Below are positions 51,476-61,062 of a stretch of DNA of 64,000 bases, in pieces. Each line of letters starts with the position of its first letter. Position 1 is the first letter of the stretch. The notes beneath the pieces were generated by a model. The model was not told the DNA's origin, made no database searches, and saw nothing but the letters and a program-made list of their open reading frames with translations. Source of the DNA: JACVRW01 sp963819635 (lineage in GTDB: Bacteria; Actinomycetota; Thermoleophilia; Solirubrobacterales; Thermoleophilaceae); contig CAWFWX010000012.1 in NCBI GenBank assembly GCA_963819635.1, positions 124,001 to 188,000 of the forward strand, read 5' to 3'. A program made the position numbers and the translations under genes.

Positions 51476-53238
51476 ACGGCTGCCGGCGGGGCCGCGGTGT
51501 CTTGCGCCGTCACGCTGGCGCTGCCGCGGCCCTCGGCGACCGTGACCTCGAGTAGCGCCCGCCCCTGGGCCTCCACCGCGGCTCGTGCCTCGTCGATCGC
51601 GAGCGCCGCGTGCCCGTCGGGAACCCCGCAGGCATCGAGGAAGCGGCGCGCGAAGCCGCTGTCCAGATCCTCGGCGTCCAGCTCGAGCACCTCGATGCGG
51701 GGTGCGAGCTCCGGGGCGCCGGCGAGCGGCCGCAGCAGGCACACGGCCATGTCGTCGGTGGCGTCGTCCGCCTCGGCGACCACGCGCTCGAGCAGCGCGA
51801 GCGCCTCGTCGTCCGGCTCGAGCTCGGCGACCATCGCCTCGAGACGCCCGCGGCCGAGCATGCCGTCGCCCGCCCGGGCCTCGACGAGGCCGTCGGTGTA
51901 GAGGCAGGCGACGGAGCCGGGCGGGAGCGCCACGGTGGTCTCGCGCACGCCGGTCCGGAGGCCAACTCCGATCGGCGGCGAGGCGCCCGTGCCGAGCAGG
52001 TCCTCGGCCCCTGGGCCGATGATGATCGGCGGAGGATGCCCGGCCGTGGCGTACGTCAGCGTGCCGGCCGCGGGGTCGTGCACGGCCACGACCACGGTTG
52101 TGAACCGCCCCGCCAGCTGCACGGGCGCGCGCTCTCCCACCATCGCGATCGCGGTGCGTGGAGAGATCCCCGCGTCGAGGAGCCCGTGCAGCTGGGAGCG
52201 GACGGAGTTTGTGCTCTCGAGCGCCTCGGGGCCGTGCCCCGACACGTCGCCGATCATGACCGCGGCGCGGCCGCGCGAGAGCTCGAAGGCGTCGTAGAAG
52301 TCGCCGCCTGCGGCAGGGCCGTCACAGGAGCGATACGCGACGGATGTCCCGAGCGCTCCGACCTGTTCCGGCACGGCGGGCAGGAGAGCGCGCTCCAGGG
52401 CGTCCACGTCGTGCAGCAGCTGCTGGCGTTCACGCGCGAGCGCACGCGCGCGCCGCCGCTCCACGAAGGTCCGCGCGCCAAGCGCAAGTGCCACGAGGAA
52501 GAGCACTCCGAGGGCGATCCAGATCGGGGTCGGGACCGCGTGAACGATCGTCTCGATCGTCCTTGCCGCGGCGCTTCCGCCCTCGTCCCGTGCGCCCTCC
52601 GCGTCGCGGCGCCGCCGGGTTGACGAGCGGCTGCGCGTACCGCCGGGGTCCCGGGCCTCGGAGGCCGCACGACGGCTCGCCGCGCGGTCACCCGCCCGCG
52701 CCCCGCTGTCGCCGCTGCGCCCGCCGCCCGACCGGGGCCCGTCCGAGCCCCGTGAGCCGCGGTTCGGCGTCTCGCCCGAGCCGGTCGTCCCCGACCCGCT
52801 CGTCCCATTCGAGCCCGTGCCGGTGCCGGTCCCGGCGCCGGTGCCGCTGCCGCTGCCGGAGCCTGTGCTGCCGCTCCCGCCGCCGTTTCCACCGCCGCCG
52901 TTTCCGCCGCCCCCGTTTTCTCCACCCCCGGAGACGATCCGCCGCACCTCGTCGCGCACCGGCGCGACCGGCGACTCGTCGACGACCTGCTCCACGGGTC
53001 CGGGCAGCTCACTATTCACGACCTCGTCGACCACGTCCTTGACCGGGCCGTCCGGGAGGACGCCGCCGACGGCGCCGTCGTCCACGGGCAGCTTCACCGG
53101 TCCGGTGAGCTCCGAGAGCTGGGCAGAGGCGGCCGGGCTCGCCACGGCGAGCACGCCGAGTGCCATGCACAGTGTTCCCGCGAAGCGGAGCCGGTCCCGC
53201 ACCGGCTTGGCGAAGCCGCACTTCACTAGATGAATCAT
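51472..53238 (-). CDS. Membrane SpoIIE/PP2C phosphatase with low-complexity exported domain
   Basis: 588 aa from ATG 53238. Signal sequence (FAGTLCMALGVLAVASPAASA), a secreted segment with VDDGAVGGVLPDGPVKDVVD, a long Gly/Ser/Thr-rich tract (ENGGGGNGGGGNGGGSGS), a basic stretch, then TM helix PIWIALGVLFLVALALG and a helical linker. The cytoplasmic PP2C/SpoIIE domain has GGDFYDAF, MIGDVSGHGPEALES and LYTDGLVEARAG with metal-binding Asp. The last ~75 residues (FLDACGVPDGHAALAIDEAR and LLEVTVAEGRGSASV) resemble a worn RsbW-type HATPase domain with the key Asn replaced. Such phosphatases dephosphorylate anti-anti-sigma factors; the outer part may sense envelope state. Confidence 0.9.
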   Translation of the reverse strand: MIHLVKCGFAKPVRDRLRFAGTLCMALGVLAVASPAASAQLSELTGPVKLPVDDGAVGGVLPDGPVKDVVDEVVNSELPGPVEQVVDESPVAPVRDEVRRIVSGGGENGGGGNGGGGNGGGSGSTGSGSGSGTGAGTGTGTGSNGTSGSGTTGSGETPNRGSRGSDGPRSGGGRSGDSGARAGDRAASRRAASEARDPGGTRSRSSTRRRRDAEGARDEGGSAAARTIETIVHAVPTPIWIALGVLFLVALALGARTFVERRRARALARERQQLLHDVDALERALLPAVPEQVGALGTSVAYRSCDGPAAGGDFYDAFELSRGRAAVMIGDVSGHGPEALESTNSVRSQLHGLLDAGISPRTAIAMVGERAPVQLAGRFTTVVVAVHDPAAGTLTYATAGHPPPIIIGPGAEDLLGTGASPPIGVGLRTGVRETTVALPPGSVACLYTDGLVEARAGDGMLGRGRLEAMVAELEPDDEALALLERVVAEADDATDDMAVCLLRPLAGAPELAPRIEVLELDAEDLDSGFARRFLDACGVPDGHAALAIDEARAAVEAQGRALLEVTVAEGRGSASVTAQDTAAPPAAV

Positions 53239-53296
53239 CGGGCGCGCTGCCCTGTGACCCCAGCCGGGAGGCGCGCGCTTGGACGGATTACGCCAC

Positions 53297-54535
53297 TCAC
53301 GCGCACGCCGCGGGCAGGATCCCGCACAGGCCGAGCACGTCGCTCTGGAGGCCGGCCAGGTCCAGGCCGAGGGCTCCCACCTGCCCCTGGAGCGCACTCA
53401 CGTCGCCCTCCAGGCCGCTCAGATCCGACTCGAGCCCGGCCACCGTGCCGCCGAGGGCGGCGGTGCCGCTCTCGAGCGAGTCGATATCGAGCTCCTGCTG
53501 CCCGACCTGTGCCTGGAGCGCGCCGACATCCGAGCCGAGGCCCGCCACGGTGCCGTCGAGCGCGCCAAGGCCCGTCGTGAGGCCGTCGAGCCCGTCCTCG
53601 ACGTCATCCACCCGCGTGTCGAGCGAGCTCAGGCCCGTCTCGAGCGCACCGACGTCCGCGAGGAGGCCCGGGAGGTCGGCGAGCGCGGTCTCCGCGTCCG
53701 TGACCCGGTCGGCGAGCCCGGACACCGTTCCGTCGAGCCCTGCCACGTCGGCGGCGACATCGGTCATCTCCGTCTCGAGCCCCGAGACGTCCGTGGCGAG
53801 GCCGCCGACGGTGCCCTGCAGGCCGCCGAGCGTCCCGAGCAGGTCGTCCACGGTGGTCTCCACGGCCGTAAGCCGATCCACGAGGTCCTGGGCGGTCGCG
53901 TCGAGGGCGTCGATGCGCGCGGTGAGGGCGTCGTCGAGGTCCTGCAGCGACGCCGTGAGCGCAGCCAGGCCGGTTTCGAGCGAGCCGACGCGCGCGGCGA
54001 GCGCGCTCAGCTCGTCGCGGAGCGCGGCGATGTCGGTTGCCTGCCTCGCGGCCAGCTCGTCCATCCGGCGCGAGAGCGCCTCCAGCTGAGCCTGCAGCTG
54101 GAGCACCAGCCGTGTGAGCTCCTCGGGCGACAGGGCCGACGCCCGCGCAGTGACCCTCAGGGCCTGCCCCCGGAGCAGGGGCACGCGCTGGCGCCGCGCG
54201 CGGCGGAGCACGGCCGGGCGCAGCCGCACGCGTACTGCGAAGCGGTCGCCGGCGCGCAGGCCGCCGGGGCTGATGCGAACGGTGCCGGTGCCGGTGGCAC
54301 TCGGCGCGCGCACGCCCGCGCGCCGCCTCATGAGCAGCCGCACGAGCGGAGTGCCGACGCGGGCGCGGCGCTCGGCCCTGTTCGTGAGCAGGACCGGAAC
54401 GCTCACCGAGGGTCCCGCGGACGCGGGCGGGGCGAGCACGTGACCGCCCAGCCAGACGGTGCGGGCGGAAGCCTCAGCGGTTCCGCCGAAGAGCAGGCCA
54501 AACGTAACCCCCGCCAACACCAGACGCCGGTTCAT
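53297..54535 (-). CDS. Secreted coiled-coil repeat protein
   Basis: 412 aa from ATG 54535. Signal peptide RLVLAGVTFGLLFGGTAEA, an N-terminal Ig-like ~90-residue domain (VWLGGHVLAPPASAGPSVSV, then RDR-rich strands), then a ~280-residue heptad-repeat region built of segments such as LETGLAALTASLQDLDDALT, VGGLATDVSGLETEMTDVA and GLSSLDTRVDDVEDGLDGLT. The C-terminus LGLCGILPAACA has two Cys. Architecture suggests a long surface fibre or spacer, resembling phage tail-fibre or trimeric stalk proteins; no membrane anchor. Located 58 bases upstream of the phosphatase gene, same strand, so possibly in its operon. Confidence 0.82.
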   Translation of the reverse strand: MNRRLVLAGVTFGLLFGGTAEASARTVWLGGHVLAPPASAGPSVSVPVLLTNRAERRARVGTPLVRLLMRRRAGVRAPSATGTGTVRISPGGLRAGDRFAVRVRLRPAVLRRARRQRVPLLRGQALRVTARASALSPEELTRLVLQLQAQLEALSRRMDELAARQATDIAALRDELSALAARVGSLETGLAALTASLQDLDDALTARIDALDATAQDLVDRLTAVETTVDDLLGTLGGLQGTVGGLATDVSGLETEMTDVAADVAGLDGTVSGLADRVTDAETALADLPGLLADVGALETGLSSLDTRVDDVEDGLDGLTTGLGALDGTVAGLGSDVGALQAQVGQQELDIDSLESGTAALGGTVAGLESDLSGLEGDVSALQGQVGALGLDLAGLQSDVLGLCGILPAACA

Positions 54536-54659
54536 AGAGGGCCGTTTCGGATACCGGTCGACGAAGCTTGAACGTTGCGCAAAGGTCTCAACACCGGACC
54601 TTCGCGCGCGACGATGAGTTTCCGTGCCGGCTCCGGTCTCAGTTTTGCCAACCTTGTCG

Positions 54660-57512
54660 ATGACGATCGAAGCCACCGCCATACTCCTGGAGCGCGACCG
54701 CGAGCTGGATGAGCTGCGTGGCGCCCTCGCGGATGCGGAAGAGCGCCGCGGGCGCATGGTGCTCGTGGAGGCGCCCGCCGGGCTCGGCAAGACGAGTCTC
54801 CTGAATGCCGCATTGCAGCTCGCTGACGAGGCGGGATTCCAATGCCTGCGCGCGCGGGCGAGCGACCTGGAGCGCGACTTCGCGTACGGCCTCGTCCGCC
54901 AGCTGCTCGAGCCGGTCGTGGCCGACGCCACCGAGGCCGAGCGCGACGAGCTCTTCGACGGCGCGGCGTCGTTCGCACGCTCCCTGTTCGCGCCCAGCGG
55001 TCCCCCGAGCGCGGCCACGCCGTCCCGCGACCACGCGTTCGCGATGCTGCACGGGCTCTACTGGCTGATCAACAACCTGGCGGCGGCCGGGCCCGTGGCC
55101 CTGTTCGTTGACGACCTGCACTGGTCTGACGCCGAGTCGCTGAGGCTGCTGAGCTACCTGGGTCCGCGCGTCGACGGGTTGTGCGTGGCCGTCTTCGCGA
55201 CGACGCGGCCGGGAGAGGGCGACGTGGCCGGCCTGGCGCGGCTGGCCGAGGCGCCGGAGACGACGCTCGTCCGCCCGGGGCCGCTCAGCACCGAGGCAAC
55301 CGCGTACCTGTGCGAGCTGCGGCTCGGGACCGGCGTCGCCCCTGAGTTCGCCGCCGCGTGCCGCGAGGCGACCGGCGGGAACCCGTTCTTCCTCGAGGAG
55401 CTGCTCCGAGAGGCGGCCGATCGCGGCTACGACACCGACGCGGGTGAGGCGGATCGCGTGCGGGCGATCGGGCCTGCGTCCGTGGCGCGCGCGGTGCTGC
55501 TGAGGCTGTCCGGGAAGCCGCCCGAGGCGACCGCGCTGGTGCGCGCGATCGCGGTGCTCGGCGACAACGCCAGCCTCGCCGAGGCCGCGGCGGTAGCCGA
55601 GATCTCAACCTCGGAGGCGGTTGAGGCCGCCGACCTCCTCGCCACGCTCGGAATCCTGCAACGCGGCGAGACGCTCGAGTTCGCGCACGCCATCGTGCGC
55701 GCCGCGGTGCGCGAGGACATGGGCACGCGCGCCCGCGCCCTCGCCCACGCCCGCGCCGCGGACGTCCTCGCCGCAATGGGCGCGCCGGCGCAGCGGGTGG
55801 CCGCACAGGTCGTGGCCGCGGACCCGGTCGGCGACCCGGCGCGGGTCGCGCTGCTCCGGCAGGTCGCCACGGACGCGCTCCTCCGCGGCGCTCCCGGTGC
55901 GGCCGTCGCCTGGCTCCGGCGCGCAATGGCTGAGCCGCCCCCCGACGACAAGCGGGTCGCGGTGCTCCTCGAGCTGGGCGGCGCCGAGCTGCGCCTCGGC
56001 ACCCCGGAGGCGCTCGAGCACCTGTCGGCCGCGGTCGAGGCGATCGACGAGCCGGAGCTGCTCGCCGTCGCGACGCGCCAGCTCGCCCTGGCGCTCAGCA
56101 TCTCGGGCAACTCGGACGACGCTGTCCGGGCACTCGAATCCACGATCGACAGGCTCCACCCGGACGAGCCCGAGCTGGCGCTGACGCTCGAGGCGGAGCT
56201 CGCGTCGCACGCTCAGCAGGCGAGTGTCGGCACGCGAGCGCCGGCCGCCAGGCGGCTCGAGCGCCACGGCGAGCTCACGGGGCGAACGCGCGGCGAGCGT
56301 CTCCTGCTGGCCAGTCGCGCCTACGAGCACGCGCGGGCCAGCCCGTCGGAGGCCGACGCCGCGCGCTACCTGGAGGGCGCGCTGGCGGAGGGCGGTCTGC
56401 TCCGCGACCTTCAGCTCGACATCGCCGGACCGTTCTACGACGTCGTGGTCGGACTGCTCGCAACCGAGTCGCTGGACGTGGCCGAGGCGGCGGTCGAGAC
56501 GGCGCTGGCCGAGGCACGCGCCCGCGGGTCGATACCGGCCGTGGCGTTCGTCACCGATCGACGCGGGTGGGTGGCGCTGCGCAGGGGCGACGTCGCCAGG
56601 GCAGAGTGCGACGCGCGCACCGGACTCGAGCTCCTGAGGTCGCATCGCATCCCGCTGGGCGTCCCGTTCGCGCTCGGTCTCCTGGTCCGGGCGCTGATCG
56701 AGATCGGGGAGCTCGATGCCGCCGAGCGCGAGCTTCGCGAGAGCGGCGTTGACGAGCGGATCAGGCCCGGCTTGACGAACAACTTCCTCATCGAGGCCGT
56801 CGCGCTCCTGCACCTCGCCCAGGGCCGGACGAGCGAGGGGCTCGACGGGCTCGTCGAGTTCGGGCGGCTCGACGAGAGCTGGGGCGGAGCCAATCCGCTC
56901 GCATCGCGCTGGCGCTCGCACGCCGCCCTGGCCCTGGCAGCTCTCGGTGAGCGGGAGGCGGCGCGGCGCACGGCGGCGGACGACCTCGAGCGAGCCCGCC
57001 AGTGGGGCGCCGCCACCGGGATCGGCGTCGCGCTGCGCGCGGGCGCGCTCGTCGAGGGCGGCGAGGCCGCCATCCCGCGCCTGCGCGATGCCGTCGACAC
57101 GCTGGAGCGCTCGCCAGCGCGGCTGGAGCACGCGCGCGCGCTCACCGACCTCGGCGCGGCGCTGCGCCGCGCGAACCGGCGTGCGGACGCCCAGCGCGCC
57201 CTCGAACCCGGGCTGCGCGCCGCCGAGCGGCTGGGAGCACGCGCGCTGGCGGAGCGGGCGCGGACCGAGCTGCGCGCGGCCGGCGGCCGGTCGAGCGATC
57301 CCGACGCCGCGGGCGTCGAGCAGCTGACCGCCTCCGAGCTGCGCGTGGCGGAGCTCGCCGCGCAGGGCCTCAGCAATCCCGAGATCGCCCAGGCACTGTT
57401 CGTGACGCGCAAGACGGTCGAGACCCACCTCGGCCACGTCTACGCGAAGCTCGCCATCTCGGGCCGCGGCGAGCTGGACGGCGTACTGGACGGCTCGGCG
57501 GCGTCAGGGTAG
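54660..57512 (+). CDS. LAL-type LuxR regulator (AAA ATPase, TPR, HTH)
   Basis: 950 aa from ATG 54660; GTG 54624 is in frame. Walker A EAPAGLGKTSLL (37-48), Walker B VALFVDDLHWSDAESLR, then long TPR-like helical repeats and a C-terminal LuxR HTH (TASELRVAELAAQGLSNPEI and VTRKTVETHLGHVYAKLAI). The frame is intact throughout. Divergent from the coiled-coil gene with 124 bases between, and 64 bases upstream of an MFS exporter on the same strand, which may be one of its targets. Confidence 0.95.
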   Translation: MTIEATAILLERDRELDELRGALADAEERRGRMVLVEAPAGLGKTSLLNAALQLADEAGFQCLRARASDLERDFAYGLVRQLLEPVVADATEAERDELFDGAASFARSLFAPSGPPSAATPSRDHAFAMLHGLYWLINNLAAAGPVALFVDDLHWSDAESLRLLSYLGPRVDGLCVAVFATTRPGEGDVAGLARLAEAPETTLVRPGPLSTEATAYLCELRLGTGVAPEFAAACREATGGNPFFLEELLREAADRGYDTDAGEADRVRAIGPASVARAVLLRLSGKPPEATALVRAIAVLGDNASLAEAAAVAEISTSEAVEAADLLATLGILQRGETLEFAHAIVRAAVREDMGTRARALAHARAADVLAAMGAPAQRVAAQVVAADPVGDPARVALLRQVATDALLRGAPGAAVAWLRRAMAEPPPDDKRVAVLLELGGAELRLGTPEALEHLSAAVEAIDEPELLAVATRQLALALSISGNSDDAVRALESTIDRLHPDEPELALTLEAELASHAQQASVGTRAPAARRLERHGELTGRTRGERLLLASRAYEHARASPSEADAARYLEGALAEGGLLRDLQLDIAGPFYDVVVGLLATESLDVAEAAVETALAEARARGSIPAVAFVTDRRGWVALRRGDVARAECDARTGLELLRSHRIPLGVPFALGLLVRALIEIGELDAAERELRESGVDERIRPGLTNNFLIEAVALLHLAQGRTSEGLDGLVEFGRLDESWGGANPLASRWRSHAALALAALGEREAARRTAADDLERARQWGAATGIGVALRAGALVEGGEAAIPRLRDAVDTLERSPARLEHARALTDLGAALRRANRRADAQRALEPGLRAAERLGARALAERARTELRAAGGRSSDPDAAGVEQLTASELRVAELAAQGLSNPEIAQALFVTRKTVETHLGHVYAKLAISGRGELDGVLDGSAASG

Positions 57513-57576
57513 TCAGGGACCCAAGTTCAGGGACCTCCCCGAGGTCACCCCGCCGCGGCGTGCCTACGTTCGGCCA

Positions 57577-59047
57577 ATGACCGATGACCGTCAACGCTGG
57601 ATCGCCCTGTACGTCCTCTGCGTCGGGATGCTGATGATCGTCCTCGACGCGACCATCGTGAACGTCGCTCTCCCATCCATTCAAGATGACCTCGGCTTCT
57701 CGCAGAGCAATCTGGCCTGGGTGGTCAACGCCTACCTGATCGCTTTCGGCGGCCTGCTGCTGCTCGCCGGCCGGCTCGGCGACCTCGTCGGCCAGCGCCG
57801 GGTGTTCCTCGCCGGGCTCGCCGTGTTCACCAGCGCATCGCTTCTGTGCGCGATCGCACAGAGCCAGGGCGTGCTGGTCGGCGCCCGCTTCGTGCAGGGG
57901 GTCGGCGGCGCGCTCACCTCGGCCGTGATTCTCGGGATGGTCGTGACGATGTTCCCGGAGCCGCGGGAGCAGGCGAGGGCGATCGGCGTGTACACGTTCA
58001 CGGCGGTCGCGGGCGGGTCGGTCGGGCTGCTTCTCGGCGGCGTGCTCACCGAGGCTCTGAACTGGCACTGGATCTTCTTCGTGAATCTGCCGATCGGCGT
58101 CGCGACCGGCGTCTACGCGCTGCGCGTGGTGGAGGACCGGCCCGGCATCGGCCTCAAGCAGGGGGCCGACCTGCCCGGCGCCGTGCTGCTCACCGGCGGC
58201 CTGATGCTGCTGGTCTACGCGATCGTCGACGCCGGGGAGCAGGGCTGGGGCTCCGCCCAGACCACCGGGCTCGGCGCCGTCTCGCTGGCGCTGCTCATCG
58301 CGTTCGTGGCGCGCCAGGCACGCGTTGCCACCCCGTTGATGCCGCTGCGCCTGTTCAGGTCACGCAACGTGACCGGCGCGAACGCCGTCCAGGCGCTCAT
58401 GGTCGTCGGCCTCTATGGGATGTTCTTCCTCGGCGCGCTCTACATGCAGCGGATCCTCGGCTACGACCCGCTCGAGGTCGGCCTCGCCTTCCTGCCGACC
58501 ACGATCGTCATGGGCGCGATGTCGTTCGGCGTCTCGGCGCGGCTCAACCTGCGCTACGGGCCGAAGGCGACGCTCGTCCCCGCGGTCGCGATCATGGGCG
58601 TCGGGCTCCTGCTGTTCGCGCGCACGCCGGTGAACGCCGACTACGCGCTGGACATCCTGCCCTCGACGCTCCTGCTCGGCCTCGGCGCCGGTCTCGCCTT
58701 CCCGTCGCTGATGACGCTCGCGATGTCGGGTGCCACGCCGAGCGACTCGGGGCTCGCATCCGGGCTCGTGAACACCTCCGCCCAGGTGGGTGGCGCGCTC
58801 GGGGCTCGCGGTGCTCGCCACCCTGGCGAGTGACCGCACCGAGTCGCTGCGCGCGGACGGCGAGACGGTCGCGAGCGCGCTCAACTCGGGCTTCCATCTC
58901 GCCTACCTGATCGGGGTCGCCGCGCTCACCGTCGCGCTCGCGGTGGCCGTCCAGGTGCTGCGCTCGCAGCCGGCGGCCGAGCTGGCCGAAACACCCGATC
59001 CCGCCACCGAGACGGACACCGACCTCGCCTACCAGGAGGCCGCCTAG
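57577..59047 (+). CDS. MFS multidrug exporter (DHA2, 14 TM), one frameshift
   Basis: About 490 aa. Starts MTDDRQRWIALYVLCVGMLM, with motif C-like LDATIVNVALPSIQDDLGFS and motif A GRLGDLVGQRRVF; motif C GALTSAVILGMVVTMF and IGVYTFTAVAGGSVGLLLGG mark the DHA2 drug:H+ antiporters. At about 58800 a run of four G instead of three shifts the frame: QVGGALG continues as LAVLATLASDRTESLRADG up to TAG 59047. A single extra base, so probably a read error. Its stop shares CTAG with the flippase-like gene. It may export a product whose synthesis is not in the window. Confidence 0.92.
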
Positions 59048-60036
59048 CCATGAGCACCACTCTCGCGAAGCTGCGAGCGGACTGCTCCAGGAGCGTCGCG
59101 CGACCGGCTCGCCCTCGCGACGGACTGCGGCAGTGTCGAACGGACGGCGTCCAGCGCGCCCCGCGGCGGACGTCCATGGCGGCGCAACGCGCTCCACGCC
59201 GCCTCGAGGGAGCCGCCGTAGATCCAGACGGCGATTCCCGCAGCGAGTGCGACTCCTACGGCGGTGAGCAGGGTGCTCATCCCCAGCACGAGGGCGGTGA
59301 CGGTGGCGATATCGACCTCCGTGCCGGTGGCGCCGTGGAAGCCGGCCACGAGCACGGCGATCGTGGCGGCCGCGGACGCGGGCGCGAACGGCAGCAGGCG
59401 GCCGCCGCCCTGGGCGAGCATCACGAGCCCGATGGCCGCGGCCGTGGCGGGCAGTCCGAAGGCCACGAGGAAGCAGGCGAGCGACGCCGCGCGCAGCAGG
59501 CGGCTGGCCAGCTGCCACGGCGTGACCGCGCGCGCGTACGCACGCGGGTCACGCAGCGCGGAGCAGCCGCGCGCGACTCCGGCGGCGAGCCGCCGGAAGG
59601 CACTCGAGCGCCACCGGAACACGAGAATCGCCGCGATCGCCACCAGTCCGGCGGGGACGATCCAGACCGCCGGCGGAGCCCCCAGCACCGGTGAGGCGTC
59701 CAGCCCGCCGGCGAGCAGAACGGCCAGGAAGAGGATCCCGAGCGCCGTCTCGCCCGCCGCCTCGGCGACGAGCGTGCCCGCCAGCAGCGGGAAGCCCTCG
59801 TCGGGAAGCCGGTGGCGCAGCAGCACGAGCCGCACCGCGTCGCCCCCGCGTGCCGAGAGGATGCCGCCCATGCCCGCGCCCGCCACCCAGGCGGCCACCG
59901 CGTCGCGGGCGCAGAGCGGCGGGGCGCCCGGACGGGCGAGGCGGATCGTGGCGCACCAGCCGCGCCCGCGCGCCACCTGGTTCGCCAGGTGCAGCACCAC
60001 CCCGAGCGCGAGCCAGCCGAAGGCTGCATCCCGCAT
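59044..60036 (-). CDS. AglD/LPG-synthase-TM-like integral membrane protein
   Basis: 330 aa from ATG 60036, about eight TM helices. GWLALGVVLHLANQVARGRGW, AGAGMGGILSARGGDAVRLV and LVAEAAGETALGILFLAVLL resemble the UPF0104/AglD family, the flippase-like region of lysylphosphatidylglycerol synthases. A C-terminal basic tail follows. It likely moves or binds lipid-linked molecules; assignment is moderate. Convergent with the MFS gene at a shared CTAG. Confidence 0.68.
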   Translation of the reverse strand: MRDAAFGWLALGVVLHLANQVARGRGWCATIRLARPGAPPLCARDAVAAWVAGAGMGGILSARGGDAVRLVLLRHRLPDEGFPLLAGTLVAEAAGETALGILFLAVLLAGGLDASPVLGAPPAVWIVPAGLVAIAAILVFRWRSSAFRRLAAGVARGCSALRDPRAYARAVTPWQLASRLLRAASLACFLVAFGLPATAAAIGLVMLAQGGGRLLPFAPASAAATIAVLVAGFHGATGTEVDIATVTALVLGMSTLLTAVGVALAAGIAVWIYGGSLEAAWSALRRHGRPPRGALDAVRSTLPQSVARASRSRDAPGAVRSQLRESGAHG

Positions 60037-60137
60037 GTTGAGCGCATGGTACGGGGTCGGCGGAGGTGCGGTTAACCGCACCTCCGGAGGTCGGCAGGCC
60101 CCAATGAAGAGGCCCGTTACGTTGCCACTCTCGGGGC

Positions 60138-60320
60138 ATGACGAGCTCTCCCCAGGTAAGACGGCTACTGGCTCGGATCAGGAGACTCGTGGCCGAGCAG
60201 GAGCGGCTCGCCGCTGCTGGGAGCCGCGCTCGCCGCGAGGCGAACCGGCGCGAGATCGCGCGCCTCCAGTCGCGTCTCGCGGACGTCATGAGGCACCGGC
60301 TGAGCGAGGGGACGCGCTGA
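60138..60320 (+). CDS. Small basic coiled-coil protein
   Basis: 60 aa, ATG 60138. Arg-rich amphipathic helix throughout (MTSSPQVRRLLARIRRLVAE, QERLAAAGSRARREANRREI, ARLQSRLADVMRHRLSE). Heptad-like pattern; could be a nucleic-acid-associated or scaffold peptide. It ends 6 bases before the PAP2-like gene, suggesting one transcript. No known family recognised. Confidence 0.5.
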   Translation: MTSSPQVRRLLARIRRLVAEQERLAAAGSRARREANRREIARLQSRLADVMRHRLSEGTR

Positions 60321-60326
60321 GCGGCC

Positions 60327-61062
60327 ATGTCCGTCGCGGCCGCAACCGCCCGCACCGCCCCTCTCCCGCGGCGCCGCTGGCAGGTCGAGCTGCGCATGTT
60401 CCTCGTCGCCTACCTCGTCTACACGGCCGCGCGCTGGATCTTCGTCGGCGACCTCGGGGGAGGCGAAGGAGCACGCTCGCTGGATCTTCGACCTCGAGCA
60501 GGACGCCGGCATGGCCGTCGAGGGCTCCGTCCAGGGCGCTCGACGCGCCCGTCGTGTCGTGGCGCCTCTCAGCAACCTCTACCTGGCCGCGCAGCTGGTG
60601 GTGGTCCCGGGCCCGTTGTATGGCTGGATCGCCGCTCGCCCGTGGTGTACCGCGAGCTTCGCAACACGGTGGTCGCGACCTGGCTGATCGCCGTCCCGGC
60701 TTCGCGCTGTTCCCGGTCGCGCCGCCGCGGCTCGCCGACATCGGCCTCGCCGACACGGTCAGCCAGCAGGCGACCGTGGAGCTCACCGGGCGCTCGACGA
60801 TCTTCTACAACCAGCTCGCCGCCGTGCCGAGCCTCCACGTGGGCTTCGCGGTTGCGGTGGGCATGCGCCCTCGGCGCGTGTCTGGGAGCGGCGCTGGGCC
60901 AAGGGGCTCGCGCTGCTGTGGGGGCCGCTCGTCTCGCTCTCGGTGGTGGCGACGGGCAACCACTACCTGTTCGACATCGCCGCCGGTCTGGCCGTCACCG
61001 GCCTGGGCTACGCGGTGGGCCGATCGAGAATCCCTCGACGGGCATGGCTTCGCGCAACGTAG
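60327..61062 (+). pseudogene. PAP2-family lipid phosphatase, frame disrupted
   Basis: Pieces in several frames. ATG 60327 gives VELRMFLVAYLVYTAARWIF, then HARWIFDLEQDAG, TVELTGRSTIFYNQLAAVPSLHVGFAVAVG (the PSLH segment is the PAP2 motif) and finally ATGNHYLFDIAAGLAVTGLG (His and Asp of motif 3) up to TAG 61062. Frame changes near 60460, 60570, 60690 and 60880. The family comprises membrane acid phosphatases or inositol-phosphotransferases acting on lipid phosphates. The last motif is intact, so indels may be sequence errors. Confidence 0.75.

Noticed and set aside
52640..52930. Non-coding simple repeat
   Set aside because: It is the Gly/Ser/Thr-rich coding tract of the SpoIIE-type gene, in a frame open on both sides.
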